Source: Acinetobacter sp. C32I
Lineage (GTDB): Bacteria; Pseudomonadota; Gammaproteobacteria; Pseudomonadales; Moraxellaceae
Direction: 5' to 3'
DNA: 64,000 nt
NCBI RefSeq assembly: GCF_023702715.1
Contig: NZ_CP098480.1
Span: 3,720,001 to 3,784,000, forward strand
Positions 8,522-18,118 of this stretch are shown here, piece after piece. The notes beneath the pieces were generated by a model. It was given only the letters and a program-made list of their open reading frames with translations, ran no database searches and was not told the DNA's origin. Numbering within the stretch: position 1 is the stretch's first letter; every line of letters begins with the position of its first letter. The position numbers and the translations under genes are program-made.

Positions 8522-10657
8522 TTATTGAATCACAGTATTTTGCTGTGCTTTTTCTTTCAATAATTTTGGCGGCGTAAAACGCTCACCATATTGTGCCGCC
8601 AGTTGCTCGGCGCGTTGCAATGATTTTTGAATGCCATTTTGATTCAGGAATTGAATGGCACCGCCTGTCCATGGAGCAAAACCAATTCCGAATATCGAAC
8701 CGACATTGGCATCAATCACAGATTCTAAAACACCTTCTTCATAGCAGCGCAGGGTATCTAGTGCCTGCACAAATAAGAAGCGGTCAATCATGTCTTGCTC
8801 AGAAATATTGTTCTCTTTCTGCCAACGGCTGAGACCATCCCATAAATGTTTTTTACCATTTTCTGGATAGTCATAGAAGCCTGCACCTGCTGCCTTACCT
8901 TTACGGTTCAGCTCATGAATCATGGTGTGTACCACTTCATCTACTGGGGTTTTCGGTAAATCTTTGCCTTCCGCTTGCAGGGCTTTACGGGTTTCTGCTG
9001 CAACATGTTCAGTCAAGCTCAGAGAAACTTCATCCTGAATTGCAAGTGGGCCAACCGGCATACCAGCTTTTAGTGCTGCCATTTCAATTTTGGCTGGATG
9101 CACACCCTCTGCAAGTAAACGCATCCCTTCTTGAATGAAAGTACCAAACACGCGGCTAGTGAAGAAGCCACGGCTGTCATTCACGACAATTGGGGTTTTG
9201 GCAATTTGCTGAACAAAGTCATAAGCCTTCGCTAAAGTGTCAGCAGAGGTCTGTTTACCTTTGATAATTTCAACCAACTGCATTTTATCGACTGGACTAA
9301 AGAAATGTAGTCCAATGAACTTTTGAGCATCTTTACTCGCCGTCGCCAAACCAGTGATTGGTAGAGTAGAGGTATTCGATGCAAAGATTCCACCTTCAGC
9401 CAAATATTGTTCAGCTTCTTGGGTCACTTTGGCTTTTAACTCTTGGTTCTCAAATACTGCTTCGATGATCAAATCACAGCCTTGCAAGTCTGCTGCATCT
9501 GCCGTTGCAGTGATCAGTGCTAAGACTTGGTCACGTTTTTCTGCGGTCATACGACCTTGAGAAACACGTTTATCCAAAAGTTTCTGTGAATAAGCTTTGC
9601 CTTTTTCTGCGTTTTCAACAGAGACATCTTTCAGGATCACAGGGATGCCTTTGATTGCCGTCGAATACGCGATACCCGCCCCCATCATGCCTGCACCTAA
9701 CACACCCACTTTAGTCGCTTGCCATTTTGCAACATCCGCAGGGCGACTTGCGCCAGACTTAATTGCATTGAGACCATGCCAGAAAGTACCGATCATATTT
9801 TTAGAAATCTGACCGACTGTGAGTTGCGTAAAGTAACGTGATTCGATACGCAAAGCGGTATCAACATCAACCTGCGCACCTTCTACTGCTGCCGCCATGA
9901 TCGCTTCAGGTGCAGGGTAACAGCCTTTGGTTTTATCACGTAGCATCGCAGGGGCAATTGCAAGCACTTGTGCTACAGCAGGCGTTTTCGGATCGCCACC
10001 TGGGATCTTGTAGCCTTTAACATCAAAAGGTTGTTGTGACTTTGGATTGGTTTTGACCCAAGCAATGGCTTTGTCTAACAGCTCTTGTTCGTTCTCAGCG
10101 GTGTCATGTACCAAACCCAGTGATTTTGCTTTATCTACCCCAAATTGCTTGCCTTCCATCAGGAATGGAAACGCATTTTGCAAGCCAAGCAAACGTACCA
10201 TACGCACGATACCGCCACCGCCTGGCAGCAAGCCTAAGGTCACTTCAGGCAAACCAAATTTGGTTTTTGGATCATTGATGGCAATACGGTAATGACAGCC
10301 TAAAGCAATTTCCCAACCGCCACCCAGCGCCGTACCATTTAAGGCAGCAACTACAGGTACACCTAAAGTTTCAATTGCACGTAAGTCACCCTTGAGTTCT
10401 TCAATCATTTTGAAAAATTCAGTGGCATGTTCAGGTTGTACTTGAATCAGCTCATCCAAGTCACCACCAGCAAAGAAGGTTTTCTTGGCTGAACGGAAAA
10501 TAATGCCTTTTAGATCCGTTTCTGTTTTAAGCTTTTGGCTGACGTCATTGAGTGAATCACGGAATTCTGCATTCATGGTATTGGCAGATTGACCTGATGA
10601 ATCAAGGGTAAGAATTACAATATTGTCAGCGTTTTTTTCGTATTTAATAGCGCTCAT
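8522..10657 (-). CDS. Bifunctional enoyl-CoA hydratase / 3-hydroxyacyl-CoA dehydrogenase (FadJ/FadB-like)
   Basis: This 711-residue multifunctional beta-oxidation enzyme hydrates trans-2-enoyl-CoA and oxidises the L-3-hydroxyacyl-CoA with NAD+. The N-terminal crotonase domain shows FFAGGDLDEL and ALNGTALGGGWEIALGCHYRIA (oxyanion hole) and GLPEVTLGLLPGGGG (catalytic Glu pair). The dehydrogenase domain starts at KVGVLGAGMMGAGIAYSTA and carries SNTSTLPIT, GLHFFSPVDKMQLVEII (catalytic His/Glu) and a helical C-terminal domain with NDSRGFFTSRV. GGAGCACAAC precedes MSAIKYEK, so the longer frame from 10714 is rejected. It is the second gene of an operon, 10 bp after the thiolase. Together they form the alpha and beta parts of a fatty-acid oxidation complex. 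It is closer to FadJ in length and N-terminus, but the exact orthology is uncertain. Confidence 0.9.
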   Translation of the reverse strand: MSAIKYEKNADNIVILTLDSSGQSANTMNAEFRDSLNDVSQKLKTETDLKGIIFRSAKKTFFAGGDLDELIQVQPEHATEFFKMIEELKGDLRAIETLGVPVVAALNGTALGGGWEIALGCHYRIAINDPKTKFGLPEVTLGLLPGGGGIVRMVRLLGLQNAFPFLMEGKQFGVDKAKSLGLVHDTAENEQELLDKAIAWVKTNPKSQQPFDVKGYKIPGGDPKTPAVAQVLAIAPAMLRDKTKGCYPAPEAIMAAAVEGAQVDVDTALRIESRYFTQLTVGQISKNMIGTFWHGLNAIKSGASRPADVAKWQATKVGVLGAGMMGAGIAYSTAIKGIPVILKDVSVENAEKGKAYSQKLLDKRVSQGRMTAEKRDQVLALITATADAADLQGCDLIIEAVFENQELKAKVTQEAEQYLAEGGIFASNTSTLPITGLATASKDAQKFIGLHFFSPVDKMQLVEIIKGKQTSADTLAKAYDFVQQIAKTPIVVNDSRGFFTSRVFGTFIQEGMRLLAEGVHPAKIEMAALKAGMPVGPLAIQDEVSLSLTEHVAAETRKALQAEGKDLPKTPVDEVVHTMIHELNRKGKAAGAGFYDYPENGKKHLWDGLSRWQKENNISEQDMIDRFLFVQALDTLRCYEEGVLESVIDANVGSIFGIGFAPWTGGAIQFLNQNGIQKSLQRAEQLAAQYGERFTPPKLLKEKAQQNTVIQ

Positions 10658-10667
10658 GTTGTGCTCC

Positions 10668-11873
10668 TTACACCAACTCAATAATGGTGGCGATACCCAT
10701 TCCACCACCAACACATAATGTGGCTAGGCCACGTTTTTTACCTTGACGCTCTAACTCGTCTAACAAAGTGCCTAAAATCATGGCACCCGTTGCACCCAAT
10801 GGATGACCCATTGCAATTGCACCGCCGTTCACATTGACTTTCTCGGCAGGAACGTTCAGTTCATTGATAAAACGCATCACCACGGCCGCAAAGGCTTCAT
10901 TGACTTCAAATAGGTCAATATCATCAATCGTTAAGCCCGCTTTGGCTAAGGCTTTACGTGCAGCAGGGGCAGGACCTGTCAGCATAATGGTTGGGTCAGT
11001 CCCCACCAATGCCGTTGCCAACACTTTGGCACGTGGTTTTAAGCCTTGTTCTTTGACGGCTTTTTCAGAAGCCAATAACACCACCGCAGCACCATCAACG
11101 ATGCCCGATGAGTTACCCGCATGATGCACATGGTTAATTTTTTGCGCTTCAGGATACTTCTGTAGCGCAACCGCATCGAAGCCCATTTGTCCCATCATTT
11201 CAAAGCTGGCATTCAGTTTTGCCAAGCCTTCAACCGTGGTCGCACCCCGAATAAATTCATCTTTTTCTAAGATCAGCACACCTGAATGATCTTTAACAGG
11301 AATTACTGACTTATCGAAATAACCTTTGGCTTGTGCTGCCGCGGCTTTTTGTTGTGAGCCGACTGCAAAAGCATCGACATCTTCGCGGCTATAGCCATCT
11401 AAGGTGGCAATTAAGTCCGCGCCAACGCCTTGTGGCACAAAAGAAGATTTTAAGTTGGTTTCAGGATCAAGTGCCCAAGGGCCTCCATCAGAGCCCATCG
11501 GAATACGTGACATGGACTCCACACCACCAGCAACCACTACATCTTCCCAACCAGAACGGACTTTTTGTGCTGCCAAATTGACCGCTTCCAAACCAGATGC
11601 ACAGAAACGGTTGATTTGCACACCTGCCACATCATCATTCCAACCTGCTGCAATGGCCGCAGTTTTAGCAATATCACCGCCTTGGTCAGCAATCGGTGTG
11701 ACACAACCTAAGACGATATCATCCACTTTTGACGTATCAAGTTGATGGCGTTGTTGTAATTCATTCAATAATGATGTGAGTAAAGTAATCGGTTTGACTT
11801 CATGCAGTGAGCCATCTTTTTTCCCTTTTCCGCGTGGTGTGCGAATGGCATCAATAATGTAGGCCTCGCTCAT
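10668..11873 (-). CDS. Acetyl-CoA C-acyltransferase (thiolase) of the beta-oxidation operon
   Basis: This 401-residue thiolase cleaves 3-ketoacyl-CoA with CoA to release acetyl-CoA. The nucleophilic Cys91 is in [11 protein letters not shown]. The His of [16 protein letters not shown] and the C-terminal TLCVGGGMG cysteine complete the active site. AAGGAAAACCT precedes MSEAYII, which fixes the start. It is the first gene of the operon and is followed after 10 bp by the hydratase/dehydrogenase gene. This thiolase-first order differs from classical fadBA. It is FadA/FadI-like; chain-length specificity cannot be read from the sequence. Confidence 0.9.
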   Translation of the reverse strand: MSEAYIIDAIRTPRGKGKKDGSLHEVKPITLLTSLLNELQQRHQLDTSKVDDIVLGCVTPIADQGGDIAKTAAIAAGWNDDVAGVQINRFCASGLEAVNLAAQKVRSGWEDVVVAGGVESMSRIPMGSDGGPWALDPETNLKSSFVPQGVGADLIATLDGYSREDVDAFAVGSQQKAAAAQAKGYFDKSVIPVKDHSGVLILEKDEFIRGATTVEGLAKLNASFEMMGQMGFDAVALQKYPEAQKINHVHHAGNSSGIVDGAAVVLLASEKAVKEQGLKPRAKVLATALVGTDPTIMLTGPAPAARKALAKAGLTIDDIDLFEVNEAFAAVVMRFINELNVPAEKVNVNGGAIAMGHPLGATGAMILGTLLDELERQGKKRGLATLCVGGGMGIATIIELV

Positions 11874-12099
11874 AGGTTTTCCTTGTATCACCTTAAAATT
11901 GTTGTTTATCGAGTGTACTCAATTTAAGTGTCAGTGCAATGATGATAAACATTGGCAAGTTTGATGCTTTTCGCCAATTTGATAGATTGTGTGAGTGATT
12001 AATCCAAGCGTTAATTTTGGTATTCTTTGACATGTCTTACGAGATCTTAGATTAGACTAGCATTTGGAAATGGTTGATAGAAAAGATGGACGAAAGCAC

Positions 12100-13197
12100 A
12101 TGATAATACTAAAGCGTCACTATGCTGTTATGGCATTGATCTTGTCACTTTTGGGATGTGATTCACCTGGACGGAATGTTGAAAATAACAAAGCAATCGA
12201 GGATAAAAACAAGGTGAGCCAAACCTATTCAAATCAAGCTGCTGATGACAAAATGCTATTGGTATTGTCTGCGCCTTCTGTACATGATCCTTATTACAAA
12301 TCTGCTTTTCAACGAATTGTAGATTTTCAGATTGATTATGCAAAATCAATTTTGGGTAATGACAATGTGGTCATTGTAGTAGATAAAGACACTAAGCCGT
12401 ATTTCACAGGCAAAGTGCCTGAAGATATTTTACTGGTAGATGATGTCCGTGATATCTGGATGCGCGACTTCACCACGGTTAATCCAATGCGACCGGTGCA
12501 ATTTACCTATACTTGGGCCTCGATGACCAAGAAACAAAGTAAAGATGTGCAAAAAAGTTTTAGTCAGTTTGCGGATCGTTATCAAATTCAAAGAGCTAAA
12601 ACTGATTTGATGATTGATGGGGGTAACCTTGTTGATGATTATGCGGGTCGTGTGATTACCACCACACGTTTTATGGAAGATAATCAGCTTAGCTATAACG
12701 AGGCCAAACAAGAGTTAAAAGCGACTTTGGGTGCAACCGAAGTTGCCATCTTAGAACCAGATGAAGAAGTGCTGGCACATTCAGATGGCATGGTCAGTTG
12801 GGTGGATAAAAATACTCTGTTGGTGAATGACTATTCAAAGACACCATCATTTAGAACAACCGTAATGAAGGAGTTAAAAGCTGCGTTTCCAACTGCAAAA
12901 ATCGTGGAAGTGCCTGTTGAATATAAGACCAATCCCAAAGGGCAGTGGGAAGGTTTTGAGTCAGCATGTGGTGTGAATTTAAATGCCACGGTCACACATC
13001 ACAATATCTATGTGCCAACTTTTAATATGCCGCATGATCAAAAAGCACTCACGATTATCAAGCAGAATACCTCTAAGAAAGTGATTCCTGTGAATGCTGA
13101 ATCTGTTTGTCCAATGGGGGGCAGCGTGCGTTGCCTCACTTGGCAGGTGACAGGGGATAATGCTGCGAAACTGATCCAAGCTGCTCGAGATAAGTAA
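12100..13197 (+). CDS. Agmatine deiminase / peptidylarginine deiminase family lipoprotein
   Basis: This protein of about 365 residues belongs to the guanidino-group-modifying superfamily (AguA / Porphyromonas-type PAD). Family motifs are visible in order: IWMRDFTTV (substrate Asp), DGGNLVDD (Glu/Asp region), AHSDGMVSWVD (catalytic His), NATVTHHNIYVPTFNMP, and GGSVRCLTWQ with the nucleophilic Cys. Unusually, it starts with a lipoprotein signal, MIILKRHYAVMALILSLLGC, with lipobox LLGC, so the enzyme is probably lipid-anchored in the periplasm. Cytosolic AguA of putrescine synthesis has no such signal. In-frame starts at 12064 and 12070 would bury the signal and lack better ribosome binding sites. 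No polyamine genes are adjacent. The substrate is unknown. Confidence 0.82.
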   Translation: MIILKRHYAVMALILSLLGCDSPGRNVENNKAIEDKNKVSQTYSNQAADDKMLLVLSAPSVHDPYYKSAFQRIVDFQIDYAKSILGNDNVVIVVDKDTKPYFTGKVPEDILLVDDVRDIWMRDFTTVNPMRPVQFTYTWASMTKKQSKDVQKSFSQFADRYQIQRAKTDLMIDGGNLVDDYAGRVITTTRFMEDNQLSYNEAKQELKATLGATEVAILEPDEEVLAHSDGMVSWVDKNTLLVNDYSKTPSFRTTVMKELKAAFPTAKIVEVPVEYKTNPKGQWEGFESACGVNLNATVTHHNIYVPTFNMPHDQKALTIIKQNTSKKVIPVNAESVCPMGGSVRCLTWQVTGDNAAKLIQAARDK

Positions 13198-13206
13198 TTG
13201 ATTTAT

Positions 13207-13242
13207 AACTTGCATCGGCTGGTTCACAAGTCGATGCAAGTT
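13207..13242 (+). terminator. Terminator after the deiminase-like lipoprotein gene
   Basis: The perfect 11-bp stem AACTTGCATCG/CGATGCAAGTT (13207-13217 with 13232-13242) lies 9 nt after the stop codon, with a short T-rich tail. Confidence 0.7.
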
Positions 13243-13280
13243 GTTTAAACTCACCTGCCTTTTTATTGTGCTTATAACAA

Positions 13281-13817
13281 ATGAAGTTCATTAATATTAT
13301 TGGTACCACAGGTTCGGGTAAATCGACACTAGCCCGACAGTTGGCGCAAAAACAACAATTACAATATATCGAACTGGATAATTTACTTTGGCTGGATGAT
13401 TGGCAAGAATCGGCCAATGAAGCCTTGTTTTTGAAGCTAAAAATCGCCATGAAAAATGCTACAGCAGGGTGGGTCATTGATGGTCTTTATACCCGCACTA
13501 CTCCAATGATGATGGAGAAAGTAGATACCGTCATCTGGTTAGATTATGCCTTTCACATCAATTTATATCGTTTGACCAAGCGTACATTCGGGCGTGTGAT
13601 CAGTCGGAAAAAGTTATGGGAAGATTCAAATAATCGGGAAAGTTTAAAATTGATGCTGTCTAAACAATCTATTTTTATCTGGTTAATTAAATCCTATCCA
13701 AAAAACCGAAAGAAATACTTAGCTTTGATGCAGAATCCAGACTATCAGCATATTCGGTTTATTCGTTTAACAACCCCAGCGCAAACCAGGCATTTTTTAG
13801 AGCATCTAAAAGGATAA
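13281..13817 (+). CDS. Adenylate kinase-like P-loop protein, copy 1
   Basis: This 178-residue P-loop NTPase resembles the FlaR / 'DNA topology modulation' group of small adenylate-kinase-like proteins. Walker A is GTTGSGKST at residues 8-16. It is followed by ELDNLLWLDDWQE, a WVIDGLY segment, VIWLDYAFHINLYR (a Walker B-like strand) and a basic lid region with RISRKK-type residues and NNRES. The substrate is unknown. A paralogue of nearly equal length follows 52 bp downstream (13870-14415), with the same WQE, TVIWLDY and NNRES landmarks. Confidence 0.75.
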   Translation: MKFINIIGTTGSGKSTLARQLAQKQQLQYIELDNLLWLDDWQESANEALFLKLKIAMKNATAGWVIDGLYTRTTPMMMEKVDTVIWLDYAFHINLYRLTKRTFGRVISRKKLWEDSNNRESLKLMLSKQSIFIWLIKSYPKNRKKYLALMQNPDYQHIRFIRLTTPAQTRHFLEHLKG

Positions 13818-13869
13818 GTACTCATCATCAATGTGGGTAAAATCATAGCTTATACAATAAGGAGGTGAG

Positions 13870-14415
13870 ATGAAATTTATCAATGTCGTCGGCACATCTG
13901 CTACTGGAAAAACCACTTTTGCTCGTCAACTTGCCCAAAAGTTAGCGGTGGCTCATATTGAAATGGATGATTTATTCTGGCTGGATAATTGGCAAGAAAC
14001 ACCTGATCATGAATTTTTCCCAAAATTGCAAAGTCAAATGGGTCGAGCGACAGGTGGATGGGTCCTTGACGGTAATTATTCTCGAACGCAAGATTTGAAG
14101 CTGAGATATGTTGATACGATTATCTGGTTGGACTATTCATTTTCTTTAAATCTGTATCGTTCAGTCAAACGGGCCATTGCTCGGGCAGTCTCGCAAAAAA
14201 GATTGTGGCCAAACTCAAACAATCGAGAAAGTTTTAAGACCAGTTTTATGTCTAAGGATTCAATTATTTTATGGATGATTCGTCATCATGCTAAAAATAG
14301 AAAAAAGTATTTGGCAATGATGAATGATGCTCAATATCAGCAGATTCGGTTTATTCGTTTAACCTCTCCACAACAAGCAGAAAAGTTTTTAGAACAGATT
14401 AAGGCCGTGCAATGA
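13870..14415 (+). CDS. Adenylate kinase-like P-loop protein, copy 2
   Basis: This 181-residue paralogue of the upstream gene has Walker A GTSATGKTT at residues 8-16, then EMDDLFWLDNWQE, WVLDGNYSRTQD, TIIWLDYSFSLNLYR and NNRESF. GGAGGTGAG directly before the ATG is a strong ribosome binding site, so this copy is probably translated well. Its last codon overlaps the start of the Nudix gene (ATGA), indicating translational coupling. This copy has diverged around the glycine-rich loop (SAT in place of TGS). The phosphoryl acceptor is unknown. Confidence 0.75.
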   Translation: MKFINVVGTSATGKTTFARQLAQKLAVAHIEMDDLFWLDNWQETPDHEFFPKLQSQMGRATGGWVLDGNYSRTQDLKLRYVDTIIWLDYSFSLNLYRSVKRAIARAVSQKRLWPNSNNRESFKTSFMSKDSIILWMIRHHAKNRKKYLAMMNDAQYQQIRFIRLTSPQQAEKFLEQIKAVQ

Positions 14416-14843
14416 CATCTATTCGAGCAAAAGTGTTATGCCTATTTCGTCATAATGACAAGGTGTTACTTGCAAAAGCGTATGATCCCAACAAGGATGA
14501 ATATTTTTTCAGACCGATCGGTGGTGGTATCGAGTTTGGGGAAACCTCTATTCAGGCAATTGAAAGAGAGGTCTTGGAAGAAATTCAGCAGCAGCTGACA
14601 CAGCCAAAACTTATCTGCGTCATGGAAAATCTATTTAGCTTTGATGGGCAACAAGGCCATGAAATTGTGTTTGTATATGATGCTGAATTTATAGACTCGC
14701 ATATGTATCAGCGACACGAGATACAGGGATGTGAACCCAATGGACATCGCTATATCGCCCAATGGCTGAGTCGAGAACAAATAGCACTCACTCAATATCC
14801 AGTTTATCCAAAAGGCATTGAGCAATGGCTATTCAATGTGTAG
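14412..14843 (+). CDS. Nudix hydrolase
   Basis: This 143-residue protein has a complete Nudix box GGGIEFGETSIQAIEREVLEEI (about residues 37-58), which binds Mg2+ and hydrolyses a nucleoside diphosphate linked to another moiety. The N-terminal strand RAKVLCLFRHNDKVLLAKAYD is typical of the MutT-like fold. It overlaps the upstream P-loop gene by 4 nt and is probably co-transcribed with it, hinting at nucleotide metabolism. The substrate cannot be inferred. Confidence 0.85.
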   Translation: MTSIRAKVLCLFRHNDKVLLAKAYDPNKDEYFFRPIGGGIEFGETSIQAIEREVLEEIQQQLTQPKLICVMENLFSFDGQQGHEIVFVYDAEFIDSHMYQRHEIQGCEPNGHRYIAQWLSREQIALTQYPVYPKGIEQWLFNV

Positions 14844-14844
14844 A

Positions 14845-15330
14845 TCATCTTAAGCTTGAGTTTATGGACTCATTCGACAAATCTAAATGAAAGAATTGGT
14901 TGTAGGGTGATTCGGTATATTCTGCGAAAGCTGCACCTTGAACAAAACCAAACTTCTTATAAAGTTTGATTGCTGCATCAAAGTGACTATCTTTTCCTGT
15001 TTCTAAACTAATTCTTTGATAGTGACGTTGCTGGGCAAGTTCTAGTAAGTATTTCAGTAGTTGTGCTGCGACCCCTTGACGTAAATAGGCAGGGTGAGTC
15101 CGCATAGATTTGATTTCTGCGTGGTCGGGTGTCAGTTCTTGGATTGCGCCACAGCCCAGTAATTCTTTATCGCTCCATAAGGTATAGACGCTAATTGTAT
15201 CTTTTTGCAGACTGCTGAGGTCTAATGCAAAACTATGTTCAAGTGGGGTATTTTGATGTAGGCCATGCAAGTGGATATAAATCAAATTTTGTACTTGTGG
15301 GTGAGAAAAGTCAGCTTTTTTAATGATCAT
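14845..15330 (-). CDS. GNAT family N-acetyltransferase
   Basis: This 161-residue GNAT protein shows the acetyl-CoA-binding motif A, MRTHPAYLRQGVAAQLLKYL (about residues 95-114, with the Q-G-V-A turn). The next strand is RISLETGK, followed by the helix AAIKLYKKFGFVQG and an ending TESPYNQFFHLDL that is common in YhbS/YiaC-like enzymes. The substrate is unknown. It is convergent with the Nudix gene with one base between them, leaving no room for a separate terminator. Confidence 0.85.
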   Translation of the reverse strand: MIIKKADFSHPQVQNLIYIHLHGLHQNTPLEHSFALDLSSLQKDTISVYTLWSDKELLGCGAIQELTPDHAEIKSMRTHPAYLRQGVAAQLLKYLLELAQQRHYQRISLETGKDSHFDAAIKLYKKFGFVQGAAFAEYTESPYNQFFHLDLSNESINSSLR

Positions 15331-15424
15331 TGTTATTCAAGCAAATTGTAGGGGGCTGCTTGATTATTAGCATATTTAAAATGCAGTGTTCAACTATATA
15401 AGGTTGAACACTGCATTGTCGTTA

Positions 15425-16438
15425 TTAGTTGTGATGGCCATGTAACTGACGATATAAACCCGGTGTTACTCCAGTCCATTTCTTAAAGGCACGGTGGAAA
15501 GTACTGGTTTCACTAAAGCCGACTTGCTGTGCTACATCTTCAAGGGTGAGATTAGGCGTCAACAATAAATGAATCGCAGCATCACGACGCAAGGCATCTT
15601 TAACACCTTGGTAGCTTTTACCTTCTGCAGCCAAACGACGGCGTAAGGTTTGCGGTGATAAATACAACATTGCCGCAACATCATTGAGTGTTGGCATTTC
15701 CTCGCCAATTTGGCTTTTCAATACATCACGAATACGTGAAGTCAACGAATTGGTATTTTTGAATTTCACTAACAACTGGGCAGGTGCTGCTTTCAAGAAC
15801 TCTTCTAAAGTCTTTTCATCTTGACGGATTGGGAGATCAAGATAATCCGCTGCAAAGGTAATTTCGGTACGTGGTGCATCGAATTGCATTACTGGAGCAA
15901 AGAACAATGCATCGTATTCATCAGCATGATTCGGACGTTCATAGCCAAAATGTACACGTTCTAAAGGTAGGCGGCGTTCAATCAACCATGATGCCAGACC
16001 ATGCCAGATCATCAGCATGCTTTCAGTAATGAAATGATCAGGGTCTAAAGCTTTAGGAATGTGGGGGACTAAACGTGCTTCATGCTTGTCACGTTCCAAG
16101 CTCACAGACCATTCATCTCCAAACAGTTTGTAGAATTGAGAGGAGAGTTCCAGTGCTTGTCCAAGTGTTTTGGAGTGGATGATCAATTGGCACATGATTG
16201 CAAATGTACCCAAGCGACGTGGCTGTACATCGAAACCAACGTGTTCGTCTTGGGTCACCATCCATAACATTTTTACAAAACGAGTGTACTGCTCTGGAGA
16301 GATTCGAGCCTTCGGTTGGCGAAGTAATTCAGCCTCTATGCCGACATGTGAAAGTAACGTTTCAACGTCCATGCCTAGGCGTTTAACACCTGTTAAAGCC
16401 GCATTCACGAAGTGGATGCTGATCGTATCACGGCTCAT
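15425..16438 (-). CDS. AraC family transcriptional regulator (OruR/ArgR-like N-terminus)
   Basis: This regulator of 337 residues has the 'arabinose-binding-like' N-terminal domain (IEAELLRQPKARISPEQYTRFVKMLW, RRLGTFAIMCQLIIHSKTLGQALELSSQFY) and a C-terminal double helix-turn-helix (LNDVAAMLYLSPQTLRRRLAAEG and LEDVAQQVGFSETSTFHRAFKKWTGVTPGLYR). This architecture is that of OruR/MmsR-type activators of catabolic genes. GAAGGATTCAAT precedes MSRDTIS; the upstream in-frame ATG (16543) lacks support. It is divergent from the CoA-transferase gene (16917), its most likely target. The ligand is unknown. Confidence 0.88.
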   Translation of the reverse strand: MSRDTISIHFVNAALTGVKRLGMDVETLLSHVGIEAELLRQPKARISPEQYTRFVKMLWMVTQDEHVGFDVQPRRLGTFAIMCQLIIHSKTLGQALELSSQFYKLFGDEWSVSLERDKHEARLVPHIPKALDPDHFITESMLMIWHGLASWLIERRLPLERVHFGYERPNHADEYDALFFAPVMQFDAPRTEITFAADYLDLPIRQDEKTLEEFLKAAPAQLLVKFKNTNSLTSRIRDVLKSQIGEEMPTLNDVAAMLYLSPQTLRRRLAAEGKSYQGVKDALRRDAAIHLLLTPNLTLEDVAQQVGFSETSTFHRAFKKWTGVTPGLYRQLHGHHN

Positions 16439-16916
16439 ATTGAATCCTTCAGTTTCTTTACTATTCACGATAATTGACCTAAATAACCGTCTAAAATAAA
16501 AAGGGCTTGTTGGTTGATCAGATATAGCTGCGACAATAGACATTTTTTAGATGGTACAAGGCATGGCTTGTGAAATTTAGTACTTCTAAATGAGCATGAC
16601 ATAACGCAGTAGCATCAAAAAATGCCTTTGTCCCTTAGGGTTGGGACAAAAATTTCCTCATACATCGTTACGAAACTCGGAAATGAATTGTCATTCCTAT
16701 CGTTTCATGCCTCGTCTGATAAAATTTTTGCCAACAACGCAACATATATATGATCAATTAACAAGCCCTATGGCAATTGACAAGAAAAATAATTGCGCCT
16801 TGTATACATGTTAAATTGCCGAAACTATCAAGGTAAATGGCTGAACATGACATTGTTTTTGTGTTTATCCACACCTAGTATAAAAGAAAATTTGAACAAA
16901 TTGAGTAAAAATTATT
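16439..16916. promoter_or_regulatory. Divergent regulatory region between the AraC regulator and the CoA-transferase
   Basis: This is 478 bp without a credible gene. It holds a perfect 8-bp inverted repeat TTTGTCCC/GGGACAAA (16627-16634 with 16643-16650, 8-nt loop), a possible operator or leader hairpin for the regulator. The rest is AT-rich. TTGACA at about 16779 is not followed by a well-spaced -10 box, so I do not assign a promoter. Confidence 0.4.
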
Positions 16917-18035
16917 ATGCCATCTGCACTAAAGGGATTGAAAGTCCTCGATTTTTCGACTTTATTACCAGGACCATTTGCCAGTATGTACCTTGCCGAC
17001 ATGGGTGCAGAAGTGATCCATGTGGAATCACCGACTCGCCCCGATCTGGTAAGGATTATGCCACCCTATGCCAATGGTCAGGCCACTGCGCACAGCTATC
17101 TGAATCGGAATAAGCAGTCGATTGCCCTTGACCTCAAAGATGCAGCCAATATTGAACTGATCAAAAATAAAATCTCTGAGTTCGATATTGTGCTAGAGCA
17201 GTTCCGCCCCGATGTGATGCGCCGTTTGGGTTTGGACTATGAGACCTTAGCGGAGATTAATCCACGCCTCATCTATTGTTCAATTACAGGTTATGGCCAA
17301 ACAGGGGCTTATAAAGATCGTGCAGGACACGACATTAACTATTTAGCGTTGGCAGGCGTGTCTGGGCATAGTGGTCGTCAAGATGGTGGACCGCCACCCT
17401 TAGGAGTCCAAATTGCAGATGTGGCAGGTGGTTCTTTGCATGCAGTGATTGGTATTCTTGCTGCGGTGGTCGAGCGTCAACGCAGTGGTCTAGGTCAATA
17501 TCTTGATATTTCAATGACCGATTGTGTGGCGAGTCTGAATAGTATGGCCGCTTCTGCAAGTCTGGCAGGGCAAACGCCACAAGCACCCGAGGCAGGAATG
17601 CTGAATGGGGCAAGCTTTTATGATTATTATCAAACCAAAGATGGTCGTTATTTCTCAGTGGGAAGTTTAGAGCCACAATTTATGACAGGCTTGGCTACAG
17701 CGTTAGAATTACCTGTACTCCTTGCAAAAGGAACATCGTTTGACCCAGAAGATCGTCAAGCGGTAAAGCAAGCCTTGCAGGAAAAGTTTAAAACACAAGA
17801 CTTTGCTGAATGGCAAGATCTGTTCCAAAGTTTGGATATTTGTGTTGAGCCTGTACTCAGTCTGGATGAAGCCTTGGTCTCGCCAATGGCTCAACAAAGA
17901 GGCTGGGTGGTTGATGTGCCAGTATCGGAAAATGCATCACAAACTGAGCCACAGTTGGCCTGTCCGATCAAGTTTTCCCGTTCGCAAATGAAGTATGCCT
18001 TTATCGGTCAGGGTTTGGGTGAGGGTAAATGGTAG
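16917..18035 (+). CDS. CaiB/BaiF family CoA-transferase (alpha-methylacyl-CoA racemase-like)
   Basis: This 372-residue class III CoA-transferase family protein opens with the signature LKGLKVLDFSTLLPGPFAS. It continues with LADMGAEVIHVE, the SYLNRNKQSIALDLK motif and FDIVLEQFRPDVMRRLGLDYETL. The SITGYGQTGAYKDRAGHDINYLA block carries the Asp and His of the active site. The alignment favours the alpha-methylacyl-CoA racemase (Amacr) branch, used in branched-chain or methyl-substituted acyl-CoA breakdown. The reaction (transfer or racemisation) cannot be decided. It is probably controlled by the divergent AraC gene. Confidence 0.85.
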   Translation: MPSALKGLKVLDFSTLLPGPFASMYLADMGAEVIHVESPTRPDLVRIMPPYANGQATAHSYLNRNKQSIALDLKDAANIELIKNKISEFDIVLEQFRPDVMRRLGLDYETLAEINPRLIYCSITGYGQTGAYKDRAGHDINYLALAGVSGHSGRQDGGPPPLGVQIADVAGGSLHAVIGILAAVVERQRSGLGQYLDISMTDCVASLNSMAASASLAGQTPQAPEAGMLNGASFYDYYQTKDGRYFSVGSLEPQFMTGLATALELPVLLAKGTSFDPEDRQAVKQALQEKFKTQDFAEWQDLFQSLDICVEPVLSLDEALVSPMAQQRGWVVDVPVSENASQTEPQLACPIKFSRSQMKYAFIGQGLGEGKW

Positions 18036-18118
18036 AAAATATGTGCGACTAATCACTGATTGTTAAAATATTGTACAGATTGTTAACATTTTGAATAAGT
18101 TGTAATTTAAAAATAAGA

